A stretch of DNA of 64,000 nt from Thermothielavioides terrestris NRRL 8126. Taxonomy: Eukaryota; Ascomycota; Sordariomycetes; Sordariales; Chaetomiaceae. The DNA lies in assembly GCF_000226115.1 (NCBI RefSeq), contig NC_016459.1, positions 3,519,501 through 3,583,500 on the forward strand. The letters run 5' to 3'. Within the stretch, counting starts at the first letter, position 1. Each line of letters starts with the position of its first letter. Below, one piece after another: positions 46,785 through 58,600 of this stretch. The position numbers and the translations under genes were made by a program. The notes beneath the pieces were generated by a model, which saw only the letters and a program-made list of their open reading frames with translations, did not search any database and was not told the origin of the DNA.

Positions 46785-47480
46785 GATGCTATTTCCAGTA
46801 CGACACAGAAGAGAATCTAAAAATTTCTTGTCGTTGCAGACGTGTAGGTTGGCCCCAGAGTCGATGATCCACCAGTCGCGGTGCAGAGATCCCTTGTTGG
46901 CCGTGAGGGCGATGGCCGGGTCTTGCTCCATTGGAGTGGGGGCTACCCTTGCTGAGCTCCTGATAATGCTCCCCCAACATCAGTGTCTAGGGCAATGCTC
47001 CCCCCGATATCAGGTTCAGGGTTGAGAAGCGATTCTGTATGGATGTGCTGAGTATGAACAAGTCGATTATGAACTTCGTCGAGGTCAAATTGAACAATGG
47101 CGGCGAAGTGAGCGCTCTTCTTTTTGGGAGGTGTCTTGTTGTCGTCCTTCTTGTCGGATTTTCCTCCCTTGGCGGCGGCTTCTCTAGCCTCCTCCTCCTT
47201 TACGGCCTTCGGCTTCTTTTCTGGATGGGCTAGCCAGCATCGATCGGTATTGTGCGGGTCCGGATTGGGGTAGCCTAGCGTATCGCACTTCTTTGGGGTC
47301 TTGTCGTTCTTCTCCCCGTTCTTATTTTGGAGGGACCTTTGGCCTGCTTCGCCTTGCGTGCTTGGATGATGTTGGCCTCGGTAGCGAGCATCGATCGATC
47401 AGAAGATGATGTGGTCGGCTTCCGTCGGTTCGCGGGTGAGGATCTTTTGCAGGGCAGGGTCGGCTCCTGATTGCTTAGGT
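46785..47480 (-). pseudogene. Non-RIPed Ty1/copia gag-protease fragment
   Basis: On the minus strand a frame from about 47,330 to 46,950 reads a gag C-terminus. It has C-D-T-L-G-Y...H-N-T-D-R-C-W-L-A-H-P-E, a zinc-knuckle relic whose second Cys is replaced by Leu, then a Lys/Glu/Ala-rich linker, then H-F-A-A-I-V-Q-F-D-L-D-E-V. After a stop and frame change, 46,931-46,790 reads H-R-D-W-W-I-I-D-S-G-A-N-L-H-V-C-N-D, the copia aspartic protease active site with D-S-G-A. RT and integrase are absent. Composition is GC-balanced, so this single fragment escaped RIP. It ends at the membrane-gene-like scrap at 46,739-46,780. Confidence 0.8.
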
Positions 47481-49045
47481 ATTATTACGAAACCAAGTGT
47501 GTGTCGATTGGGGTTCACTTTCGCCTGGCGCTTGCAAACGACAACTGGCCAGCGGTGCCACGCGCATTAGGATCCTGACCTTGTGTTTCTCCGCGGCAAC
47601 GGCCTTCTTCCTTCCACTTCTGCAACACCACACATTCCACCGCCAGGATTCACACTCCTCATCTCTTGCATCATGCATCTTGACGTCTGCATCCCACACG
47701 TTGCAACTTGTACCCCACAAACGCAGTGTGCGGCGGCATACTGCCAGACGACTGAGAAATAACATCGCGGATTTTCACTATAACCTCTATGGCAGTCGGG
47801 TTCCCGGTCAATTTGCGCAATCCGCTCGCCTGGAACTAAACCACTACCAAGGTATATACCCGTCGATTCGCTGTTGATTCCTGTGGCTCCAGCAATCGCA
47901 GCGCAATTGCAAAGAAGATGCAACTACGCACCACAGACAGCGCAGCGAAGAATACTCGCCGGACATCGCTCGACAAATTCTTTGCGTGTCGATTAACAAA
48001 CGCTGTGCGATCAGAATCGACATGAAACCGAAAGAATACAATATCGCACCAGCTCTCGATGCTAATCATCGCCCGACGGCACTACCGGTATGGACTGGTT
48101 GCGGGGGGGCTGTCTGGTTTTCCTGGCACCCCCCCGCGGTCAGTAGGGGTTAGCCTCTGACCACCAGGAGAGCGTCCTGGACAGTTGTAGACAGTAATAG
48201 GTACCTTAGCGCGCCATGGGATGGTGCTAAAATGGTCATGACTCCCGTTTTCCAGGTCTCAGAGTGTCCTACAGACCGAAATTTTTCACCTTCATGACAA
48301 ATGTGTGATGGTCACTCCTTCTTAAACTACCTTAACCACCAAGTTAAGATATTTCTCCTAGAAAATAATCCCTTGAATAGAAGATACTCTTAAGATATCC
48401 TTCTTCATTAGAGGGCATTTCTTTAGCTGTATTTTTCTTTGAGAGGGAAGGAGATTTATCTAGGTGACTTTCATGGCAATGGCTTCAAAAGATAAAGACC
48501 ACTTTCCGGTTATATACTCGAGTCTATGCTCTAAAAGGGATGTGAGATTGTTTTGCCGCCACCCTATGGCGCGCCATGGTAGGTATTCTCCAAAAGCTGC
48601 CAAGGGAATCACTAGCACAAGCAGGCTCACCAGTTCGACAAGGCGACTCACTGCTTTGCTACCAGGGTTGGTCCTTCCCTCCTGTTCATATTCTTCAACT
48701 TTCCGCCCAGTTCCATCTTTTAACTACGAGTTCGTTTTCTCACATCTCAATTTTACCAGATTCCACACACCGAATTCTTCAAAACAGGTACTCACCCAAC
48801 CGAAAAATTCTTCCTTCATCAACCTTCCTCACGCACCGAAAAATTATTCCCTCTCCAACAACCTCCATCGCCACTGGGATTCTTCCACTTTCAAAACACC
48901 TTCCTCGCACATCGAGATCTTTTCTGCCAACCTCAATCTCTGTACAATCGCATCCTCCGCTTCCCATTGCGCTTCCTCCACGATGGTCGACTGCAAGGTA
49001 TGTTAATTCCCTTATACAATTGCTTTTCGCTTCCCACCGCGCCCG
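47481..49045. other. Intergenic / possible 5' leader region, no gene recognised
   Basis: A G-rich/C-rich pair (GCGGGGGGGC near 48,101 and CACCCCCCCG near 48,129) could form a hairpin. The frame at 48,464-49,006 ends with a short M-V-D-C-K start followed by GTATGT (about 48,983-49,002). This might be a first exon or leader of the gene at 49,355, but no matching acceptor is convincing. Confidence 0.45.
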
Positions 49046-49090
49046 TTAAGTTCTGCCGTCGCCGCCGTTAAGTTCTGCCGTCGCCGCGGC
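49046..49090 (+). repeat. Tandem 22-bp duplication GTTAAGTTCTGCCGTCGCCG
   Basis: Two head-to-tail copies of GTTAAGTTCTGCCGTCGCCGCC/GG sit in the leader of the gene at 49,355. Confidence 0.8.
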
Positions 49091-49354
49091 CCGCGGGTGG
49101 TGAGCTTGACCGATTTCTTTCCCACGACATTGTTTTTTCCACGTCGCGTTCCCCATCAAACAAGAGATATTACTCACTACAATCGCTCTCTTTCTGACCC
49201 ATTGACCGCGCTGCTACGGTTGGGGAATCTGACTGATTTTATTGCGCTTGAGATCGCTTCTTTGGCCCGTGTCAAGTTGGTGAGGAAGACGTAAGATTGC
49301 GCTGAAGAGAATGCCCGACTGGTCATCGCTGACTGTACTATACAGAGGGGGACA

Positions 49355-51060
49355 ATGGCACTCTATGTCCCATCCGAAGTGCGACTCGCCCATTCATCCA
49401 AGCGTTTCGGATGCTACCTCACCGTCGACAGCTACTCGTACAATCTTGGCCTCGACACCGACACTGCGTCGAACCTCCGCATCCCGACCAACGGCATCGG
49501 CTTCAGCGTGATCACGACCGCGTACCCGCTGCAGTACGGAATGATCATTGTCGCCATGTTTGCGCCACTATACGAGAATCGCGGTCACGAAGCCATCGGC
49601 ACAATCACGGTCAAGTTCTGCTCCGTCGAGTCATGCGACGTGGAAGTATTCAACGGCCCCGGCGTCGTTGGCCAGCTGAAGTCCATTTGTGGCTCAATCG
49701 AAGAAGCCAGCGCCTTGCCCGAACGTATCGTCAAGTTCACGGCGGCATGCGAGCACATCACGGTCAACATTCACAACACGGTGTCCGAGCATTTTCGCCT
49801 CATGCGTCCCGACATCACTGAAGAGCTGGCCCGGCTCAAGCAGGCGACGGCGTCGCCCAACAAGACAATCTCCTTGATCTACCCTGCAGGCCCCAGCGAC
49901 ATCGAATACGTCAAGACACTTTACCAGTGTGTCCAAGAAGCATTGCCGAGGAACAGAAACAAGACCGACCGCAAGTATATTTTTGGCAGGATCTTCGCCA
50001 AGTCCCCCAATGTCCAGCAGTTGCATCTGCAGAATGCTCCTCTCATGGACTCTGCGATTTACCGCACGGGCCTGCGGGAGCCACTCGGTGTCATGCACAC
50101 GTTCGACACCCCCGCGGAGTTCATGGTGACGCATATTCTCGGCGGACTGTGCGACTTCTACCAGGAAATCCGCCACGCGGATTAACTCAAGGGACTGAGT
50201 TATCCCGCTCGCGCCATGGAGTTGCCACATTACAACGGCTCGTTCCTCCTGCTTGTCAAGAATTCTGTTGGAGACGGCGTCACTTGCCGCGCGAGGGTGA
50301 GCGTTGCATGGTCACTCTGGTGGGCGTCAAGAGAAAGGTGCCTTCGACTGCAGCTCCCCGGATTGAGGCAACCCCTGGCACTGACGGTGACATGTCCACC
50401 GGGCCCTTGCCGTGTGCTGAGCGAGTCTCCGAGGTGATTAAGGAGCTTTACAACCAGTCACTCCGCGCGCGGTGGAAGGAAGATCCAAATGATTATCTGC
50501 GAAAGGCGGCCGGGAAATTATTCAGACCAGGAACGTTGACAGATGCAATGGTCAGCGAACTGCAGTGCGGCCAAAACGAGCTTCCAGTTGTCCTCGAGCG
50601 CAGGATCAAGGACTTGGTGTCGGTTTGGGCCGACGCAGGCTTCATCGACATTGGGACAGCGACGACGTCGGGACCGGAGACACCCTCGCAGTCCACGCAC
50701 TTCCCTCCATGTGACCGCTGGAGAGCCGAACGGATTTCCACTCCCATGGAGGGGCTGCCTTGGGGCTACTCCGTCTTCTTTGTCACGAAACCTCTGGTTC
50801 TAGCAAACGAGGCGTTGGCCAACGGCACCCGTCCAGTCATTGACGTTGAGTTCCCAATCCTGACATAGGCAGACACCAAGTCAAATGACAAAGCGTACGT
50901 CAAAACGCGAGTGAGTGAACACTTTGACAACCCGAAAACAGAGCTCGAAGTACAATTCTACACCGTTGTGAACAGCAAGCCGCTAAGGGCCGCTGTTAGT
51001 GCAATAAACGACCTTCATCACCCGCCCTCCGCATCATGTGAGTTCTCTATCACTGAATGG
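49355..51060 (+). pseudogene. Broken multi-part gene at the RIP border (unknown family; possibly N-terminus of a large helicase-like protein)
   Basis: An open 276-codon frame runs 49,355-50,185 (M-A-L-Y-V-P-S-E-V-R; R-F-G-C-Y-L-T-V-D-S; E-H-I-T-V-N-I-H-N). After its TAA (50,183-50,185) the same frame continues protein-like to about 50,296 (M-E-L-P-H-Y-N-G-S-F-L-L-L-V-K-N). The reading then moves one frame near 50,290-50,300 and stays open to a TAG at 50,866-50,868, and the same frame again continues (F-D-N-P-K-T-E-L-E-V-Q-F-Y) to about 51,050. Both stops fit CAA-to-TAA and CAG-to-TAG, that is CpA-to-TpA. An upstream exon ending at 49,279 with a 66-bp intron (GTGAGG...ATACAG) is possible. The family is unrecognised; the helicase suggestion rests on a vague likeness to N-terminal parts of repeated fungal DNA2/NAM7-type genes. 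Alternatively, 49,355-50,185 and 50,308-50,868 are separate genes. Confidence 0.6.
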
Positions 51061-51259
51061 GGCGTGGAGATATTCAAGTGGCTCCTACAGCGCTCCAAGT
51101 CCTTCACTGTCTATAAACGTGACACTTGTTTGCAACTGACTACTACCCAAATAAACAAGCTGGCCCCGCTACAACCCGATTTTGAAAATCGCTCCTCACT
51201 CTATACAATAAAGAATTTTCAGCTACAGCTCGCTACTATTCCCTATTCTATTTCCTAAA

Positions 51260-51904
51260 CTATATCTCGATATTTAATTGTATTCGATTAAACTAAGTTG
51301 TCGGTCGTGCTACTAATTCTAATTAGCTCTATTCCTTGAATCCTACCTTAGTAGGTTTTTTCTATAGTCGCTCAAGTTTTTTAAATAATTTAGCTGACCC
51401 TAGGTAGTAGAAACTATAGCGCCTTTGCCGCTTTCCAACTTTACCTAGAAAGACCAATTGCTATCCGAGCCGCCTAAGGTGGTTAAGGACTATTAAGACG
51501 ATCTAATATAGACTGCTTAGGTTGTAAATAAGCTCTAGGTCTATATATTCAACGAGGTTTATTTAATTGTTAAAGACAATTAGGTAAGATATCTAAGTTT
51601 TAGTTTTAAAAGTTTTTACTCTGTTAACTAGGGTTGTAGAAGCTTTACTAGCTTTAGATCTCTAAGCAAATCTAGAAGGACGAGGTAAAGATAGATACCC
51701 CTTAGAAACTTACTAACTAAATGCAATGTATAGCTATTACCTACTATCTGTTTCTTAGGTATACTAATAGCCTTAATACCTATAAGAATTGCACTTTACC
51801 TAACAATATAGGGCTAGGAATTATATACGTCTAGCTAGGCATTGGTTATTTAAAAGGGTTATATACTAACTGTTACTACTCTAGAAATACAACTACTTAT
51901 ATAT
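51260..51904. repeat. RIPed AT-rich sequence at the right border of the gene island
   Basis: Composition switches abruptly near 51,250 to TA-rich, CpA- and TpG-poor sequence. No domain is readable. Confidence 0.6.
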
Positions 51905-52150
51905 ATGTCGCGCATAGTATATAGGGTGCCCCTAGCCTTTATAGGGCGGGCAAGGATGTCCTTTTGCCCGTTGTGACAGTTATAAGCCCGGTTCGCGCAA
52001 TGGTCTTGCATCTCGCTGGCCGTTCCCTGCGCATAGCAGCTACAACACGCAAAGGTCTATAGTTCGAACCACAGTCCAACCGGCTCGTTTTAGACTGTCG
52101 ACGCCCTAGCGTGCAACGCTGATAGGGACCTTGAGCTAGTTGCAAGAAGT
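51905..52150. other. Non-RIPed island between RIPed sequences
   Basis: About 245 bp retain normal composition (GGGCGGGCAAGGATG, GTTCGCGCAATGG, GACTGTCGACGCCC). It contains ACAGTTATAAGCCCGG at about 51,977-51,992, almost the same as the LTR/primer-site junction of the nearby copia element read on its own strand (TCAGTTATAAGCCCAG). It may therefore be an LTR end plus primer-binding site and leader of another copia element in plus orientation, possibly beginning TGTCGCGC near 51,907. No RNA gene is supported. Confidence 0.45.
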
Positions 52151-52332
52151 TGAGGAGAGCAGCGAAGTAGGGCTATGTAGGATGCAGAGGCATATATATT
52201 AAGAGAGGTGCTCCTCTTATACTAGGTAGGAGGAGCGCTGAGGTCTATATACATATATGGGCAGAGCTGATATATGCCCCCTAAGCATAGGGAGCCTAGC
52301 AAATAGAGTCACGTATACACTAGCATACAACA
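52151..52332 (-). repeat. 3' LTR (182 bp) of the copia element
   Basis: It aligns end to end with 59,527-59,708, including GAGGTGCTCCTCTTATACTA and TGCCCCCTAAGC. On the minus strand it contains TATAAGAGGAGC, a likely TATA-type promoter core. Confidence 0.9.
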
Positions 52333-53938
52333 CACCCCCTAGACAGACTCTTAGGAGGCTGTCTATAGAATATATATACTAGGTACTGACTCTAGAGCTC
52401 GCACTACTAGGCGCATTAAACTATAGCCTCTAGTATTGATCTTACTATTGTATATAGCCGCCGCTATTATACAAGTTGTCCGTACGCTATTATATAAGCG
52501 TTATAGCGTATACGTTGGCGAATTGTGTACTATACTAAATGCGGTTAGACCTAGGAGTACGAATGTTGATATTTAGGAGCGCTATCATTGGTATTGTTAT
52601 AAACGCCATTGATTGTATTGTATATAGTTCCTAATTGTATAGCGCATTCTATTCCTATCCTCTATTTAGACGCGTATCTTAAATTGTACTACCTCGATTG
52701 TAGGTATAGGTTATATAATTAAGTATTACGATCATTTGTATATATACCATTATAGCTATTGTTGCCCAACGTCTTGAATATATATCTACCATTGCTACTT
52801 ATTGTTATATTCGCACTATATAGACAATATTATAATACTATAGGCTAGTCGATAGCTATACTTCTAGAAGTATTTAATTATAGTAAATGCCCCTTAAACC
52901 AACTCCTAAACTCTTCCTCTATAGATTACGAGCAATAGTAGTAGCATTAGTAATAATAACAATATTAACAACAACAACTATACTGTCCTCTACTTACTTC
53001 GCTACTCTCAAAAAGGCCTACGCCGCCAAAGTAGCTAAGAATAAGCCTCCCTTACTCCTAGCTACCCCTACTAAGGCTAGCGCTAGTACTAGTAAGAAGT
53101 GAGTACACTACAATCTACCCAACTAGCGTAGTACATATATCTACGTCTCTGACACTTATAGCAGGACCCTCGCTATATCGAAGACCCTCTCCAAGCGTAT
53201 AGCGCCCCCCTCCTCCTCCTTCTCCTCTTTAGAGGATAAGGAGGAGGAGGGCGCCCTAAGAGAGTAGCCCTACCTAGGTTGCTTAAAGTCCGCTATATAC
53301 GGCAAAAGCTCTAGGGAGTACTAGGAGGCCCTTAGCAAAGTGGCCTAGTATATACGCTATATATATAGTAAGAAGTACTGCTCTATATAAGTCTGTTAGT
53401 ATAGTTGTAAAGCGTATAGTACTAATAAATTAGCTTTATAAATATACTCTCTACCGCTAAGCACTTCCTAGCCCTAATATAGGGGCGCTAGGAGCCTAAG
53501 CCCAATCTTATAAATATAAATAAAAAGACAAAGGAAAAGAGCTAGTCTAACTATATATAGTAGGACTAGAAAACGCTATACACTACCCTATATACCCTCC
53601 TTGCTATAGAGGGCGAGGACGCTAATACTGAGGATAATAACGACGATAATAACGAGTATACGCCTACGCTTGCCAAGGGCAAGGGCAAAGGCAAGGCAAA
53701 GTTGGCTACGTCTACTAAGAAGTCTAAGAAGGCTAAGAAGGCTAAGAAGGAGGAGAGCGAGGAGGAGGACAAGGATAAGGACAAGAGCAAGGAGGAGGCT
53801 ACTCTAGGCTTTAACCTAGAGGCGCTAACGCGTAGTATAGTAGCGGCGATACTAGCCGCTATAACTCCTAAGAAGAAGAAGGGTAGCAAATAGTTCTATA
53901 TTGTTGTTTGTTGTTTTATAGGTATAAGCACCCCCTAG
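52333..53938 (+). mobile_element. Extra segment in the copia element, bounded by CACCCCCTAG direct repeats
   Basis: CACCCCCTAG occurs at 52,333-52,342, next to the LTR, and again at 53,929-53,938. On the copia strand each copy reads CTAGGGGGTG, the expected polypurine tract, so the stretch between looks like material added between the pol gene and the 3' LTR. It holds plus-strand coding-like sequence, antisense to the retrotransposon. It could be a captured or transduplicated gene, or another element inserted at the tract with a 10-bp duplication. Confidence 0.5.
52887..53893 (+). pseudogene. RIPed plus-strand reading frame inside the copia element (antisense), unknown protein
   Basis: The frame opens at 52,887 (M-P-L-K-P-T-P-K) and is open for 71 codons. 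A broken stretch follows with Ser-rich, Glu/Lys-rich and Tyr-rich blocks (S-S-S-F-S-S-L-E-D-K-E-E-E near 53,205-53,255). It ends with an open 63-codon part at 53,702-53,893 rich in K-K-A-K-K and E-E-E-D-K-D-K-D-K, then N-L-E-A-L-T-R-S-I-V-A-A-I-L-A and a K-K-K-K stop. Stops inside are TAG or TAA of RIP type. The charged composition is gag-like or nuclear-like; I recognise no family. Confidence 0.45.
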
Positions 53939-53939
53939 T

Positions 53940-55620
53940 CTATTTTACACTAGTGTACACTCCTATATTTAGTTTGTTTTTACTTAAGCCTTATATTCCT
54001 GTCCCTCTAATCGTCTCCCTAAACTATATAACGTATATCCTATAAGTTAAGAAGCTTTCTAAAGTGCTTAAACTTCTAGCGAGTTAACACCTTTATAAGC
54101 CTATTTATAGGCATCTTAGCAGTTAGTAAGTATATAACCTTGAAAGATCCCTTCGTATATTTCTAACGTAGCTATATATTGTAGATGTCAATATAATATA
54201 GGCAAGTGCTAATACGTTCGTTTTCTCCTACTATAAGTCGGATAGTCTATATATTGTTATAGAATATAGTCTAAGGTATACTTAGCTTAAGTTGTAGGTC
54301 GCTAAGGAAACGCTTAAACGCCATTGTCTCCTACGCTATAGTAGATAGAGCAAGAAGCTCTGCTTCTATAGACGAGGTAGTAACTATATCCTAACGTATA
54401 GCCTTCCAATGAATAAGCCTACCGAATAGAGAGATAAAATAGCCTTATAACGACCTACGTATATTAGAATCATCTATATACAACGTATCCCCTATAATAA
54501 GCAAGATTTGTATAGGAGTAGTATCCTATAGTATACCTCTAAACTAAATAGTAAAGAAGCGTATACTAAATAGGTAGGAGATTATATATTTTATAGCATC
54601 AATGTATATCCCTAAGGGGTTCGTTAGAAAGTACAAGAGCAACGATACTAGAAATACGACCTCTATATATAGTACGACTATAATATAGAGTAGTAATCTA
54701 ACAAGCTCCTAGAATAGCTTAATTTACATTTAAGTAGCAGTGCTAGTGAACTTATAGAGTTCCATTATAAGGAGAGAGATACTTAGAAAGGTGATTTAAT
54801 CTATAAGACTAAAGCGCTTTATAATCTTCTTGATATATTAGTCAAGGTAGAGCTAGATCTTACATTGTATATAGTCGCGGATTACCCTAATGCCTAGGAA
54901 CTAAGCTATATCCTCCTTTTCGTATACTTTGTACTTCGCTTTTAGAGCGTTAATAATCCTCTAAACTATCTTTGTATAGTCTCTATAGTAGAAGACTAGG
55001 TAGTCGTCTATATAGAATAGTACAAGTATATACCATTAGCGGTCGAAGAACAAGTATAGCTCCTTAGGCGAAGCTATAAGGCTAAGCTTCTAAAGTATAC
55101 TAAAGAACTCTCGGTACTAGAGTAACGGAGACTCTCATAAGCTATACAAAGCTCTCTACAGTTCTATAAGAAATCTAGGCTCTTCAAACCCTTTAAGCAT
55201 CTTATAAACAACACCCTTAGGCAGGTCTATATTCAAGAACGCCTATACTATATTGAACTACTTAACCTCAAGATCAAACTATATAGCAATAGCCATTATT
55301 ATATAGAACGAGCGTACTATAAGTATAGCTATATAAGTGCTTTATAAAGTAGTAAGCTCCTAAAGGTTACTTTGAATATAGATATAAGACTTGCACTTCT
55401 CGAGGTTACTATTCTAATCAAACTTATAGACGAAAACCTATTTTAGAGAGAGTAGTCTTCCTTTAAAGGTCTTATACCAAATTTTACACTATATCTTCCT
55501 ATTAACGAGAATACAAATCTCTTCTTTAGCTACTTTAATAAACTTAGGCCCTTAAAGCTAGTTAGCAAGATCCTTCTAGCGCTTAGGAAGCTTAGCAAAG
55601 TCGTTAAAATGCACTTAGGG
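53940..55620 (-). pseudogene. RIPed copia reverse transcriptase region
   Basis: On the minus strand, near 55,270-55,200, F-D-L-E-V-K...F-N-I-V...A-F-L-N precedes L-P-K-G-V-V-Y-K-M-L. The active site Y-I-D-D lies at 55,003-55,014 within V-L-F-Y-I-D-D-Y-L-V-F-Y. These are the order and residues of Ty1/copia RT. The RNase H part should lie to the left, towards 54,000. Integrase and gag should lie to the right, towards 59,400; I see open-ish minus-strand reading there but did not pin down motifs. Confidence 0.75.
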
Positions 55621-58600
55621 CCTATTTAGCGTTGCCCTAGGACATATATTACAATGTTAACGGACTACTATTGCGAAAACCGTATATAATATACAGTGCT
55701 AGATGCTATTGCCCTCCTACAAAGCGATTACAGGGTTATCCAAAAATATATAGCTAAACGAATACTATATATACTAATCTAGTATATCGATACTCTCCTT
55801 ATAGTACATAGGGGCTATAAAATACACTAGACCGCTACTTCCACCTATACCGCCGCTAGGAGACTATCTACAGATCTGTCTTAAATAACAAGTTGGTAGT
55901 CTATATACCTTACGTATATACTTACGCTTCTCCCTTATTAGCATAGCTACGAGTGTTCTAGAATTAGGCTAAGAACTATAGTTTAAAGCGTCTTCCCAAT
56001 TGTCTAAAGCCTCTAGCTAATCGCTAGGGTAGTCGACCTCCTCTTCACTACTAGGAGTATCGACTATAGTAGCATTTACTATTGTACTACCCTAGCGAGC
56101 ACTCCTAGTTATACTACTAGCAACGCTACTACTAGTATCTCCGATAATTGTATTAGAGGCCTCTAATAATATAGTTCCTACTAGTCTACTATTATAGCTA
56201 GTACTGTAATTAGTAGGGGAGCTGCTCTCTCTAAAACCGTCTAGGCGTTCCTAGCGTAGCTCCGGAGTTGGTTCTAGAGTATAAAAACCACTAGTAGACT
56301 CCTTACCCAAACTCTAGCTACAATATTTAAATACTTCTATACCCCCTAGATAGGATAGAGAGTAGAGAGGAGCCTACCCTTCTAGTTCCCGTTCAGTTAT
56401 ACCCCCTAGATATCCTAGAGAGCTAGGAACCGTCATTAGGTCTTTATAGGCATCTATAACTCTAAATAGTACTGCCTTAGCGTCCTAAGGCTCTATAAGG
56501 AGTTCAATAAGCTTAATAACCTTTTTAGCGACTACTACTAATTAAGTATTAAGCTATTCCTCTCCCTCCTAATAGAACATATATTCGTTAAAGGTTATAT
56601 TATACATTGTAATAACCTTCTTAAGTTTTAATACCTAGATATAGTAAATGTTGGACACTCTATATCCAATAAGATACCTAATATATACTCTAGGCTTGAC
56701 CTTTCTAGTACGCCTCTCAATCCCCTTTTTATATTCCTTCGTTAGCAGGTACGCTTAGTAGATATATATATAAACGCTACCCTAGTTAGGGCGTAGGTCG
56801 GTAGTTAGGGAATATATAAGACTAAGCTAATATTAGCGAAACTAGTGTCTAAACTAAGAGTCAAGTACCTTGTTCGGTAAATAGTAGTTGTAAATACGAC
56901 TTAGGCTTATACTATATAAGTATATAGCTATAACCGTCGACTTTAGCTATAGGTTCTAAGGAAGTTTAGCGCCTATAAGCATTGCAAAGCTCTTTATAAT
57001 AAGTTCTTTACCTATATATTCTAAACCGCCGTTAGGCTCCTTAGTATCTAAAGGCGTAACCTCTAAGTCGATGCCCTACTCCTACGCCTAGAGCTTGTAT
57101 ACTATATATCCCTTAATGCTAATGACGCTAGTGTTGCTATCTTGCCTAATCTTGTAGATAGGTAGCCTAAATTAGCGTTTCACCTAGCGTTTAAAGCGAA
57201 TAAGCTTATTGTATATACTGTTATATATCTTATATATAAGTGGAGTCGCGAAAAGCTTCCTATTATACTTGTCCTTAATGACTAGTAGCTAGTTTAAGCT
57301 ATTAAGTACCCTTAGAAAGTCGAATAGGTCCTAAGAGACCCTCTAAAATAGGCGTAGTAACAGCTTCGATAGTAGGTAGCGCAAAATAACCTATTTTACA
57401 TATACCTATACGTATATCTTATATTCTAGCCTTCAAGGCCTACGAATCTATATACCTCTAGCGTTTAAAACAAGATGTTCTAGCGCCTCTAAACTTAGAT
57501 AACTAGATCTAATATACTAGAGAGTAGCTAGGTCTTCTCTCTCTAGGAGTAGGTCCTTAGAGGGCCTGCTCCTCCTAAAGTTCTTCACAACTATAACGCT
57601 TATAGTCATAAGTCTAGCAAAGCTTCTAGGGAGTACCTAAAGGGCATTAGAGTAGGAGGAAAGAGCATTATATTGTAAAAAGGTTAGGTTAAACTTCTTA
57701 ACCAGTTGCCTAAGTATAATACTCTTCTCTAAAGTTCTTTAACGTAGTATACAATCTAGACTATAGTACTAAGCGCCCTATACTCGAAGGCGTCTCTTAG
57801 AAACAATGTTGATATAAAAGCCCTCGACAATAGCAATGTTGTCTATAACAAAGTCCTTAGTATTTAGGCTATATACACTATTTAAAACGTTCTTAATAAT
57901 CTATTTACCGTAGCTAGAGATTAGGAAGGATATAGTACCTACCTTAATAGTTTTACTACTCGTCTTAACGAACGTACTAAGGACAAGGAGAGCCCTATTA
58001 TTAACGAGATTGACTACTCTATAGTTATTAAATAGAATATATTTACTAAGTAGATATAGACTAAACTCAAGAGATACAAATATACTATATACTCCTTTGA
58101 GCTCGCTTACAATTGCTAGGTCGATAACAGTGTATACCTAGAGTGCTTTTAGAAATAAAGGACCTATATTACTATTGGAACTAATAGTCTTAGCATTTAA
58201 CGATATATTCTAGATCTTTTAACCAAGCTTCTAGAGCTCTATTTGAAGATCGTTCTAATGCTCCTTAGCGAATCGTTAGCGCACTGTATTTACTATATCG
58301 TTTAGGAGTGTTACACTATTTAGGGATTCCCCTATTAGAGTGTACTAAAGTTGCCGACATTCTAAGAGAAACTACTAGTAGCGAAAAGTCTTTAGCTTAT
58401 ATAGGTAGTCGTAGTTCTTTTTACGCTTCTAACTGCCCTTCTAACTGTTCTACGCTCCTAGAAGTATAGGGTTGGCTCTAGGCTTTAGGTAGACTACCGC
58501 TTTAGCCTAGAGGATCGCCTTAAGTAAAAGAGCTAAATCGAGAAGGGTTAGTCCTTTACTACCAAGCTTCTTAGTTATACTAATATCCTTTAGTATATAA

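Noticed and set aside
21000..51000. Secondary-metabolite gene cluster around the Zn2Cys6 factor
   Set aside because: No backbone synthase, oxidoreductase or transporter genes lie nearby; the neighbours are unrelated hypothetical or housekeeping-type genes.
51970..52085. tRNA-like B-box (AGTTCGAACC) in the non-RIPed island
   Set aside because: The arms flanking the T-loop do not pair in the right register, no acceptor stem or anticodon arm folds convincingly, and the upstream part looks like an LTR/primer-site junction.
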